In this document: positions 42,835 to 49,427 of the stretch, piece by piece | Numbering within the stretch: position 1 is the stretch's first letter | Layout of the letters: every line of letters starts with the position of its first letter | DNA from: Lachnobacterium bovis DSM 14045 | Lineage (GTDB): Bacteria; Bacillota; Clostridia; Lachnospirales; Lachnospiraceae | NCBI RefSeq assembly: GCF_900107245.1 | Contig: NZ_FNPG01000018.1 | Location: forward strand, 1 to 64,000 | Length of the DNA: 64,000 bases | Reading direction: 5' to 3' | The notes under the pieces: model-generated | Told to the model about the DNA's origin: nothing | The model's database searches: none | Seen by the model: the letters and a program-made list of their open reading frames with translations, nothing else | Made by a program: the position numbers and the translations under genes

Positions 42835-42866
42835 TCATATAGAGAAACTTAGTCTCAAATCTGCAG
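42835..42866 (-). promoter_or_regulatory. Promoter-like module F
   Basis: CTGCAGAT, 16 bases, CTATATGA on the minus strand, ten bases downstream of an intrinsic terminator. It heads the operon 42,770-39,108. Confidence 0.78.
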
Positions 42867-42876
42867 AAATTTATTC

Positions 42877-42906
42877 AAAAAAATAAGCCAGGCTTTCACC
42901 TGACTT
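42877..42906 (-). terminator. Intrinsic terminator upstream of module F
   Basis: Minus-strand AAGTCAGG...CCTGGCTT stem with a run of seven T. It implies a leftward transcript arising between 42,907 and 43,282. Confidence 0.8.
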
Positions 42907-43281
42907 AAACATTAAGTACGAATGCATCGTACACACCCCAAACCATTGATTTTACTGGGGTTTATGCCATTCTTCACTATATACATGACCACTTCGTACC
43001 ATTTTTTATATTTTTACACTACAACGATTTTGGTATTAGCAGGATTCGCCTTCATGCACACTTTATTTTCTTCGAAAACAAAGAAAGCCACCTGTGGTCA
43101 TCGTGACCACAAGTGACTTTGCATCGGCATACCATCTGCCCAGGGCATCTGCATAAGGGAGAACCCTATAACCCCATTGTATTAACACTAACGTTTATTA
43201 ACTTGTGTGATATTCTGATTCTGATCTTCCTTTTACATATGATTCTATCCCCTTATATGTCCCGTAATATGTACTTTAACC
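42907..43281. other. Non-coding interval with palindromes, possible small RNA
   Basis: No convincing gene on either strand. It holds GTACGA-ATGCA-TCGTAC (about 42,916-42,932), an ACCCC...GGGGT inverted repeat (about 42,936-42,961), palindrome P3 and a GGGTTCTCCC-type hairpin near 43,160. Because a leftward terminator follows at 42,877-42,906, part of it may be transcribed as a small RNA. A short plus-strand reading frame (42,922-43,116) lacks a ribosome site and I do not accept it. Confidence 0.4.
43090..43114. repeat. Palindrome P3 (candidate parS)
   Basis: ACCTGTGGTCA-TCG-TGACCACAAGT, one mismatch in otherwise 11-base arms. Confidence 0.65.
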
Positions 43282-43312
43282 AAAAAAGAGCCTCTAGCAC
43301 TACTAGAGACTC
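43282..43312 (-). terminator. Intrinsic terminator of the EAL gene
   Basis: GAGTCTCTAG...CTAGAGGCTC stem with six T on the minus strand, starting right at the stop codon. Confidence 0.88.
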
Positions 43313-43313
43313 C

Positions 43314-44018
43314 CTATTCTGGCATTCCTAAGTAATAACCCTGGAAAAAATCTGCACCAAGCTCTTTCATAGTGTTAAACTCAGCCTCAGTTTCTATTCC
43401 TTCTGCTACTACTTTCATTTTCTTAGCATGGAATGTATCAATCATTTCTTTAATACGAATCTGTCTGAACTTATCCTTATCGATATCAGTAAGTAATGTT
43501 CTATCAATCTTTACAATATCTGGATTAGCAGCGTTAACTACATCCATAGTATTAAGTCCAGTTCCAAAATCATCAATAGCAATCTGGTTATCATTAATAT
43601 CCGCTATTTTTCTTTTTGCTTCAGCAATATCAATCGACAAATATGGATACTCTAACGTTTCCAAAATCATTGCTTTCTTATCTTCACCAAAGTATTCAAT
43701 ATATGCATTTACTTCTTCCTCTGTAAATATCTCACACGGAAATGTATTTATCGAAAGAATTTCCTTATAGCCTCTCATAAAATATGCCTGAGTTGCTCCA
43801 AATAAAGTTGCCACCTCAAGTATATGAAGCTTATCCTGTTCCTGATACTCGGTAATCAGCTCCATAACATCCTTATCGTGTGGACGCATCAATGCTTCTC
43901 GCGCATATATTGTCTTTCCATCTGGATAAAATATTGGCTGGAATACATATTCAATTTTCAATTCTGATAATGCTGCCAAAATGTCTTCTGATAATGGCAA
44001 ATTGTCAAAATATATCAT
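43314..44018 (-). CDS. EAL-domain cyclic-di-GMP phosphodiesterase
   Basis: A 234-residue stand-alone EAL domain that should hydrolyse c-di-GMP. Signature residues are present: EALMRP near residue 40, AIDDFGTGLNTMD near 150, VKIDRTLL near 172 and VVAEGIETEAEF near 205, ending FFQGYYLGMPE. The Asn-rich metal motif (SINTFPCEIF in place of SVNLS) is somewhat divergent, so activity is probable but not certain. It has no sensory or membrane domain. It lies alone with its own terminator between the conjugation and replication blocks, with no promoter module, so it is best viewed as cargo that could change host motility or surface behaviour. Confidence 0.9.
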   Translation of the reverse strand: MIYFDNLPLSEDILAALSELKIEYVFQPIFYPDGKTIYAREALMRPHDKDVMELITEYQEQDKLHILEVATLFGATQAYFMRGYKEILSINTFPCEIFTEEEVNAYIEYFGEDKKAMILETLEYPYLSIDIAEAKRKIADINDNQIAIDDFGTGLNTMDVVNAANPDIVKIDRTLLTDIDKDKFRQIRIKEMIDTFHAKKMKVVAEGIETEAEFNTMKELGADFFQGYYLGMPE

Positions 44019-44174
44019 ATTACTAACTTCCTAGATAAAATTGCGTATGAAAATAACGCAAAGTTCTACTCTTATATTATATCAAAACTTTATTCTTAGT
44101 CTATAAGATAAATAAGGCAAAAATAAGGCACATCAAATTTCTCCAACGCGCCTCAAAAAGTGTTTCATATAATT

Positions 44175-44603
44175 TTATTCAAGCTTTGCACCAGCTGGAA
44201 TTGCATCATTAAGCATAACAAGGTTTAATCTCTCCTCGCCATTCTCCTCATGAATTGCTGACATAAGCATTCCACAAGAATCAATTCCCATCATACTTCT
44301 AGGTGGAAGATTTACGATAGCAAGTAATGTCTTTCCAACAAGATCCTCAGGCTCATAGAATGCATGAACACCAGAAAGAATTGTTCTATCTGTTCCTGTT
44401 CCGTCATCTAAAGTGAACTGAAGCAACTTTTTGCTCTTAGGTACTGCAACACAGTCCTTAACCTTCACGACTCTGAAATCTGACTTACAGAAAGTATCAA
44501 AGTCTACGTTTTCTTCTTCAAAAGGTAAAAGTGAAATAGGAGATGTCTCTTCAACTACTTCTTCTGTTACCTGATCTTCTACGTTTAATTCTAAATTATC
44601 CAT
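44175..44603 (-). CDS. tRNA-binding (EMAP/CsaA-type) domain protein
   Basis: A 142-residue protein whose last 110 residues form an OB-fold tRNA-binding domain as in CsaA and the C-terminus of methionyl-tRNA synthetase: FRVVKVKDCVAVPKSKKLLQ, then RTILSGVHAFYEPEDLVGK, LLAIVNLPPRSMMGIDSCGMLM. The N-terminal 30 residues are acidic and low complexity. It has its own sigma-A-like TATAAT box near 44,648. Within an element that contains in-frame stop codons, a tRNA-binding protein is noteworthy, but CsaA-type proteins are usually linked to chaperone-like or tRNA roles and I cannot connect it to UGA reading. Confidence 0.85.
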   Translation of the reverse strand: MDNLELNVEDQVTEEVVEETSPISLLPFEEENVDFDTFCKSDFRVVKVKDCVAVPKSKKLLQFTLDDGTGTDRTILSGVHAFYEPEDLVGKTLLAIVNLPPRSMMGIDSCGMLMSAIHEENGEERLNLVMLNDAIPAGAKLE

Positions 44604-44692
44604 AGGATAAGCACACTCCTTTTCTTATTTTGAAATACGTATTGTATTATACCAAAGAAACCTCGATTTTACTATGAATTCCGCATATAGAA

Positions 44693-44757
44693 ACAGCCCC
44701 TTCTAGTAATGTAAAGGCTCGCTTTGCTTCTACCTTGACATCACTAGAAGGAGCTGT
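44693..44757. repeat. 65-bp imperfect inverted repeat (possible MITE-like hairpin)
   Basis: Twenty-base terminal arms (ACAGCCCCTTCTAGTAATGT against ACAGCTCCTTCTAGTGATGT, 18 of 20 the same) enclose about 25 bases. There is no T-run, so it is not a standard terminator. Only one copy is seen in this window. Confidence 0.5.
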
Positions 44758-44773
44758 AAGTTAGTAATCAAGG

Positions 44774-44791
44774 CACTTCATAAATGAAGTG
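44774..44791. other. Short perfect hairpin
   Basis: CACTTCAT-AA-ATGAAGTG, 30 bases past the stop of the membrane-protein gene. It may be a weak terminator, but no good T-run follows. Confidence 0.35.
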
Positions 44792-44820
44792 TCTCTTATT
44801 GCATTTGAGCCCTTCTAATA

Positions 44821-45171
44821 TTAGTTTTTCATCGTCATGTTAACTGCTATGCTAAGTTCTAATAAACCAATAAATCCTGCAGTGATCACTTTCAGAATAA
44901 TTCGAACAACCGTAGCTCCCACCTTATCACAAAGCGCCCAAAGCAGTCCCACATACATAATTGTACTTGCGATTCCAACTACAAATGATACATACGGAAT
45001 CAGTGTTAATGCCATGTAAACAATAACAAATACGATTCCAGCTCCAATTCTAAAACCTCCTGAAAAATTTTTCATAAACTGTCCGGTAATAACTGCAGCA
45101 TAGATAATTGCTGGAATTAGATTAATAAAAGCCATCTTCATACTGGCTTCACTTGCACATGCACTCTTCAT
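44821..45171 (-). CDS. Small multi-spanning membrane protein, unknown
   Basis: A 116-residue protein with three or four hydrophobic helices (about 13-32, 40-62, 66-86 and 92-112) and a Lys/Asn end. ATG at 45,171 follows GGAGGTATCGAC. It lies just upstream of a candidate parS palindrome and downstream-numbered of repA. No family recognised; entry exclusion or a pilus accessory are possible roles but unproven. Confidence 0.6.
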   Translation of the reverse strand: MKSACASEASMKMAFINLIPAIIYAAVITGQFMKNFSGGFRIGAGIVFVIVYMALTLIPYVSFVVGIASTIMYVGLLWALCDKVGATVVRIILKVITAGFIGLLELSIAVNMTMKN

Positions 45172-45192
45172 GTCGATACCTCCATTAGTTCA

Positions 45193-45215
45193 CTTGTGGT
45201 CATCGTGACCACAAG
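45193..45215. repeat. Palindrome P4 (candidate parS)
   Basis: CTTGTGGTCA-TCG-TGACCACAAG, perfect arms, in the ten-base-flanked gap between repA and the membrane-protein gene. Confidence 0.72.
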
Positions 45216-45225
45216 CTATTATTCT

Positions 45226-46281
45226 TTAACCAACACCATATAAATCATGATTTACTTCTGCAGTATAATAATGATCCATTGTATTTGGCGCATTATAAAG
45301 CGATGTAATCAGATATGCCTTGATGTTATTTACTTTAGTTGTGTTATTGCTTATGCATCCAATAACATACTGTAAATGGCTTGATGTCAGCTTTAAGAAC
45401 TTACTCTTAACCAACTGATATGGATAATCTTCACCACCAATACGTATTGTCTTTCTTGGAACACAAACAACATCACAGATGATATTAAACAGTTCGTCAT
45501 ACAGATTTCTATCTGACCATGACTTATCACTCATCATAATATCATAATCAATGTTGTCTTTGATAATTTCCATGTATGCTGATGCTTCATCCATCGCATC
45601 AATCTGTCTAGTGACATTTTCTTCGCCTGATCGATAGATAGGATTAGTCTCACTAAGTTTATTATTATCTAGTATATTATTCGGGCTCAATTTCTGCGCT
45701 GGTACCGGTTCAATATTTGAGATGGTACCCCTACTAAGTCTTATCCGGCGCGAAAAATTATCCGGTTCATATGGATTACCAGCACTTAATATGGACTGGT
45801 TCGTATTTTCAACCGGTTCAAGATTTGAGCCGGTACAAATATTGAACTGGTCCTCTATTTTATCCGGTTCTAATTTGGTACTGCTCTGGCCATCATTCGG
45901 AATAATAGGTTCATCGACTGCCTTATTTTCCGAAATGAAATTCTTTACATAAATGATATTAGCTTTTCCATTCTGCTGAATCATTTCAATCAAGCCAACA
46001 TCCTGGAGCTCCTTTAGTAAAGAAGCCCCAGTATTCTTCGCAATGTTTAAATCTTCTGCAATACTAGTAATAGCATATTTAATATACACCCTGTTCTCAT
46101 CATCAAGCCAACCTCTCTTTCTTGATAAAGACATTCTATCAAGCATAAGACCATATAATAGCTTTGCATTATTAGTAACATCCTTAAATCTCGAATCTGT
46201 GATTAATGCTTTAGGTAAACGATAAAATGTAAACTGTTCTGACTCTTTACCATAGTAATAATCCAAATCCAGTTTCCCCAT
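45226..46281 (-). CDS. repA: RepA_N-type replication initiator
   Basis: A 351-residue protein with an N-terminal RepA_N domain: FYRLPKALITDSRF, AKLLYGLMLDRMSLSRK and GWLDDENRVYIKYAI are landmark sequences, followed by a winged-helix pattern (IAEDLNIAKNTGASLLKEL). The middle (about 120-215) is low complexity and encoded by iteron-like DNA repeats. The C-terminal part resembles DUF6017-type domains. ATG at 46,281 overlaps the ParB stop (TAATG) and follows GAGGAGGTGT. RepA_N initiators drive replication of plasmids and ICE circles, with the origin inside the rep gene. Confidence 0.9.
   Translation of the reverse strand: MGKLDLDYYYGKESEQFTFYRLPKALITDSRFKDVTNNAKLLYGLMLDRMSLSRKRGWLDDENRVYIKYAITSIAEDLNIAKNTGASLLKELQDVGLIEMIQQNGKANIIYVKNFISENKAVDEPIIPNDGQSSTKLEPDKIEDQFNICTGSNLEPVENTNQSILSAGNPYEPDNFSRRIRLSRGTISNIEPVPAQKLSPNNILDNNKLSETNPIYRSGEENVTRQIDAMDEASAYMEIIKDNIDYDIMMSDKSWSDRNLYDELFNIICDVVCVPRKTIRIGGEDYPYQLVKSKFLKLTSSHLQYVIGCISNNTTKVNNIKAYLITSLYNAPNTMDHYYTAEVNHDLYGVG
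45704..45875. repeat. Iteron-like repeats inside repA (candidate replication origin)
   Basis: ACCGGTTCAATATTTGAG (from 45,704) and ACCGGTTCAAGATTTGAG (from 45,812) match at 22 of 25 bases over their full length. Related units CCGGTTC occur near 45,761 and 45,863, and an inverted copy near 45,834-45,851. RepA_N replicons carry their origin iterons inside the rep gene, so this is the likely oriV. Confidence 0.6.
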
Positions 46282-47192
46282 TAGTCTACACCTCCTCTCT
46301 CTTTCCATTCGTCAAGTAATCTGATTATTAACTCCTCAATATCTTCATTCGTCATTGTAGGATCAAAATAAGAATCTAACTTCTTTGCATTAAAAGTTAC
46401 TTTTCTTACCTTAGGTTTAACCACAACGAGGACTCCCAAAACCGATTCTCTTGTAAACTTCCCTGCTTTAGCAATCTCCTTAATCTTTCCTGACTGTTCG
46501 GTAGATACGCTACACTTCATATCTCTTAACACAACATACAGAATCTTCTGTTCTTCTTCTGTTAGCTGTGAAAAGTCCACTCCCTGAACAATCCCTAACT
46601 TGCCATCATCCACAAGCTTCATAAGCTCTTCAACGAGCTTGGATAAGGAAATATACCTCTGCACCGTTTTAGCGCCCTCTCCAGCCTCTTTAGCCATCTT
46701 ATCGAGACTTCTACCACCATTTACTCCCTGATGCTTTAAAGCCTCGTATTTCATCGAATACGCCTTTGCTTTCTCACTTGGTAATAATTCCTCTCGCTGA
46801 ATATTGGAATCAACCATAATAAGGACTGCTTCATCATCTGATACATCCTTAATAATCATTGGCATTGTCTCTTTGCCCGCAAGCTCTGATGCGTGTCTTC
46901 TTCTATGTCCAGCCAGAATCTCATAACCACCTTCCGGTCTTGGTCTTGCGATACCTGGCACTAATACTCCATATTCTTTTATACTATCAACAGTCTCCGC
47001 CATTTTTTCATCATCTATAACTCTAAATGGATGATTCTTAAACTCATGCAGTTCATTTAATGGCACTTCCACAATCTGTCCTTCAACCTTTTCCTTTGCA
47101 ACTTCTGAAGACATAACCTCTTCATCGGTTCCTCCAAAGATTGAATCATATGCTGATAAACTTGCTCCCGCTACTGCATTTCTTCTACTCAT
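46281..47192 (-). CDS. parB: ParB-type partition protein
   Basis: A 303-residue ParB/Spo0J homologue. The CTPase N-domain carries HEFKNHPFRVIDDEKMAETV and the arginine patch AGHRRRHASELAG near residue 115; a helix-turn-helix follows with SLDKMAKEAGEGAKTVQRYI. The C-terminal dimer domain is short. It starts at the parA stop (TAATG) and ends at the repA start. It should load at palindromic parS sites; four candidates lie within 5 kb. Confidence 0.93.
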   Translation of the reverse strand: MSRRNAVAGASLSAYDSIFGGTDEEVMSSEVAKEKVEGQIVEVPLNELHEFKNHPFRVIDDEKMAETVDSIKEYGVLVPGIARPRPEGGYEILAGHRRRHASELAGKETMPMIIKDVSDDEAVLIMVDSNIQREELLPSEKAKAYSMKYEALKHQGVNGGRSLDKMAKEAGEGAKTVQRYISLSKLVEELMKLVDDGKLGIVQGVDFSQLTEEEQKILYVVLRDMKCSVSTEQSGKIKEIAKAGKFTRESVLGVLVVVKPKVRKVTFNAKKLDSYFDPTMTNEDIEELIIRLLDEWKERGGVD

Positions 47193-47968
47193 TACGCAAT
47201 CACCTCCGTTGTTAATGCTTCATACGCTGTTGCTACTGTTCCTTTTGGATCATATTCATAGATGCTCTTTCCTACAGTTGTAGACTCTGCAGCTCTTACT
47301 GAATGTGGAATCTTATTCTTAAAGATATTAATCTTCGAACCGTATGCCTCATCAAGCATCTCAGCAATATCCTTGGCATAATTTGTTCTTGAATCCACCA
47401 TTGTAAGAAGAATTCCTTTAATCTCTAAAGACTGATTAATCTTCTTATGAATCTGATTGATTACTCTCAGTAGTTCTTCCAAACCCTTGATTGCTAAAAA
47501 CGTAGGCTGAACTGGAATGATAATCTCATCACCAGCTGCTAAAGCGTTAAGTGTAAGCATTCCCAAATTTGGTGAACAGTCGATAATAATGTAGTCGTAA
47601 TCATCCTTGACCATTCCAAGATATTCACTAAGTATCGTTTCTCGCCCCATAACAGTGATAAGAGCAGTTTCAATGCTATTCAGTGAATTATTTGCCGGTA
47701 CAAGATCTACACCTTCTTTATGGTGCAAAATAGCCTCTCGTGGATCGAACTCCACTTCATCAATGACATTGTTATAAACAGTGGTCATTGTATATTCCAT
47801 CTGCCCTGGATTATGAAATCCTAATGCTACTGTAAGACTGCCCTGAGGATCGTTGTCTATTACAAGAACACGCTTCCCCTTCTTTGCTAGTCCTATTCCT
47901 AAGTTAACTGTTGTTGTTGTCTTTGCTACGCCACCTTTTTCATTGGCACATACTAAAATCTTACTCAT
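47192..47968 (-). CDS. parA: ParA-type partition ATPase
   Basis: A 258-residue deviant Walker-type ATPase: CANEKGGVAKTTTTVNLG at 7-24 is the Walker A with signature Lys, DNDPQGSLTVALG is A', and YIIIDCSPNLGMLTLNAL is Walker B. The length and lack of an N-terminal HTH place it with small ParA/Soj proteins. ATG follows AAAAGGAGAGCAATCGT. With ParB it should keep the excised circle stable in dividing cells. Confidence 0.95.
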   Translation of the reverse strand: MSKILVCANEKGGVAKTTTTVNLGIGLAKKGKRVLVIDNDPQGSLTVALGFHNPGQMEYTMTTVYNNVIDEVEFDPREAILHHKEGVDLVPANNSLNSIETALITVMGRETILSEYLGMVKDDYDYIIIDCSPNLGMLTLNALAAGDEIIIPVQPTFLAIKGLEELLRVINQIHKKINQSLEIKGILLTMVDSRTNYAKDIAEMLDEAYGSKINIFKNKIPHSVRAAESTTVGKSIYEYDPKGTVATAYEALTTEVIA

Positions 47969-47983
47969 ACGATTGCTCTCCTT

Positions 47984-48232
47984 TTAATTGCTCTCTGTAG
48001 TTGCTTCTTTTTCTACTTCCATGTATTTTCTAAAATATTTCTTGGTTCCCTGATTTTTAAAAATCTCTGATGACTCTGTGACCTGCACTTTTCTCAATGT
48101 GCGAATCTGCTTTTCAAGCCAGTTAATATCTTCTTTTGTACCCTGTACTCGAATCTTTATCATTCTTCCTCCTTTATCCTCATTTTCTGTATTTGCAACC
48201 ATATGAGCTGCATCTAACGCTGTATTTCTCAT
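47984..48232 (-). CDS. DUF3970-like small protein
   Basis: An 82-residue protein whose second half, MIKIRVQGTKEDINWLEKQI...KYFRKYMEVE, resembles DUF3970. ATG at 48,232 follows AAGGAGGAAAAA; the ATG at 48,250 lies inside the preceding gene's ribosome region. It is encoded 16 bases before parA and may belong to the partition operon. Function unknown. Confidence 0.6.
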   Translation of the reverse strand: MRNTALDAAHMVANTENEDKGGRMIKIRVQGTKEDINWLEKQIRTLRKVQVTESSEIFKNQGTKKYFRKYMEVEKEATTESN

Positions 48233-48242
48233 TTTTTCCTCC

Positions 48243-48461
48243 TTATCCATACATTGTCTCTATGTATTCATTCAAAACTTCTACGTTCACTAGACATACT
48301 CCATTAATCTTCCTTACAGCCCCAGCTTCTTTCGCTAATTGCTGAAATCCATGAATCCCAATGGAGTATAGGTCAGCACCTTCCTTATAGCGGACATACT
48401 TCTTCTGACCGGAGTTTACTTTGATATCTAATGACTCTACCTTCGTTCTCTTATAAGACAT
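48243..48461 (-). CDS. DUF6462-type DNA-binding protein (second copy)
   Basis: A 72-residue near twin of the protein at 2118-2336: KKYVRYKEGADLYSIGIHGF, LAKEAGAVRKINGVCLVN and a closing NEYIETMYG. ATG at 48,461 sits behind AGGAGGGTCTAT. The close similarity of genes near opposite ends suggests duplication within the element. It may repress or activate the rep/par operon or assist excision. Confidence 0.8.
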   Translation of the reverse strand: MSYKRTKVESLDIKVNSGQKKYVRYKEGADLYSIGIHGFQQLAKEAGAVRKINGVCLVNVEVLNEYIETMYG

Positions 48462-48471
48462 ATAGACCCTC

Positions 48472-48687
48472 CTATCCGTAAATCTGCTCAATATATTTGC
48501 TCAGCACAACTGTGTTAACCAAGCATGTCCCATGAACTTTTCTTACCGCATGCGCTTCACCCGCCAAATCCCGGAATGAATGCTCACACATCGAATATAT
48601 TTCTGCCCCTTCAGGAATCCTGACATATATTTTTCTTCGCTTAACCGGCTCAGCATATAAGGCATCCGGTTTTGTTCTTTCCTCCAT
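48472..48687 (-). CDS. DUF6462-type DNA-binding protein (third copy)
   Basis: A 71-residue divergent relative: KIYVRIPEGAEIYSMCEHSF, DLAGEAHAVRKVHGTCLVN, LSKYIEQIYG. ATG at 48,687 follows GGAGGTTGATGAA, a site formed by the last codons of the gene before it. Contiguous with two other family members, so this end of the element carries a tandem array of such genes. Confidence 0.78.
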   Translation of the reverse strand: MEERTKPDALYAEPVKRRKIYVRIPEGAEIYSMCEHSFRDLAGEAHAVRKVHGTCLVNTVVLSKYIEQIYG

Positions 48688-48691
48688 TTCA

Positions 48692-49138
48692 TCAACCTCC
48701 AAAGTTTTCTTCGATGTAGTCTATAACCACATCAATATTAATAAGTACGATGTTTCCAATTCTTCTAATTGAATTTGCTTCCTTAGCAAGTGCTTTAAAG
48801 CATGTCATACTCATTGAAAAATACTCGGCCGCCTCCTGGTAGCGCATGTACTCTTTCTTTACTGGCTCATAACTCTTAGCTTTCTCAAGTACAAGTTCTG
48901 TCTGCATCTGACGTTTTCTTTCTCTTAACTGAACCTTGTAAACCTTCTCAAAGATTGTTCTATCAATTAGCTGAGCTTTTCTTATTTCAAAAAACGCATT
49001 CGCAGCTCTTGCCATTTTTCGGCACTGTACACCAGACAAATCGTATTTCTCGCAAATCGATTCTTCAGTAACAAATCTCGGCACTGCATACTCTTTGAGA
49101 TAATCAATCTGTGGTGGCTTAACCTTTTTTCTTCCCAC
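48692..49138 (-). CDS. DUF6462-type protein with N-terminal extension (fourth copy)
   Basis: A 148-residue protein. The first 85 residues are basic and helical (MGRKKVKPPQIDYLKEY, RERKRQMQTELVLEKAKSY). The last 55 have the DUF6462 pattern YMRYQEAAEYFSMSMTCF...NIVLINIDVVIDYIEENF. It is the first gene inside attR and starts the leftward rep/par operon. It ends in TGA followed at once by a second TGA, unlike the single TGA codons found inside other genes. Confidence 0.72.
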   Translation of the reverse strand: MGRKKVKPPQIDYLKEYAVPRFVTEESICEKYDLSGVQCRKMARAANAFFEIRKAQLIDRTIFEKVYKVQLRERKRQMQTELVLEKAKSYEPVKKEYMRYQEAAEYFSMSMTCFKALAKEANSIRRIGNIVLINIDVVIDYIEENFGG

Positions 49139-49183
49139 ATCCTCACTTCCTTTCTTTTGATTTTTGTAAGGTTCGAGAAAACA

Positions 49184-49228
49184 AAAAAGACATCCCGATT
49201 AGTATTTCTACTAATTGAAATGTCTTTA
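49184..49228 (-). terminator. Terminator shielding the element from lysS transcription
   Basis: Minus-strand AAAGACAT...ATTAGT...ACTAAT...ATGTCTTT stem with six T. It lies between attR and the first element gene, so transcripts from lysS would stop here. Confidence 0.78.
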
Positions 49229-49303
49229 ATGATTCTCATACAAGTTGTTCCTTGTTTGAGATAGTTATTTAATTGAAATTATTTGACACAAAGGACAACA
49301 AAT

Positions 49304-49378
49304 TGTTTTGCATATTGCTTCACATGCATCCCTTATGTTTTGCATATTTGTAACGATGCGTGTCGTACTAATATGGAC
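49304..49378. repeat. attR-side repeats (integrase/excisionase binding candidates)
   Basis: TGTTTTGCATATT occurs at 49,304-49,316 and 49,336-49,348. GTACTAATATGGAC at 49,365-49,378 repeats the site at 2100-2113 in opposite orientation. The 49,229-49,427 interval holds no gene. Confidence 0.5.
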
Positions 49379-49427
49379 TGTTTAAGGTCTATATGTAATA
49401 CTTCGTACTCAAGCTGACGCGATTGAA

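Noticed and set aside
42922-43116. A hydrophobic 64-codon plus-strand frame
   Set aside because: There is no ribosome site or promoter, and it overlaps palindromes; its hydrophobicity follows from T-rich DNA.
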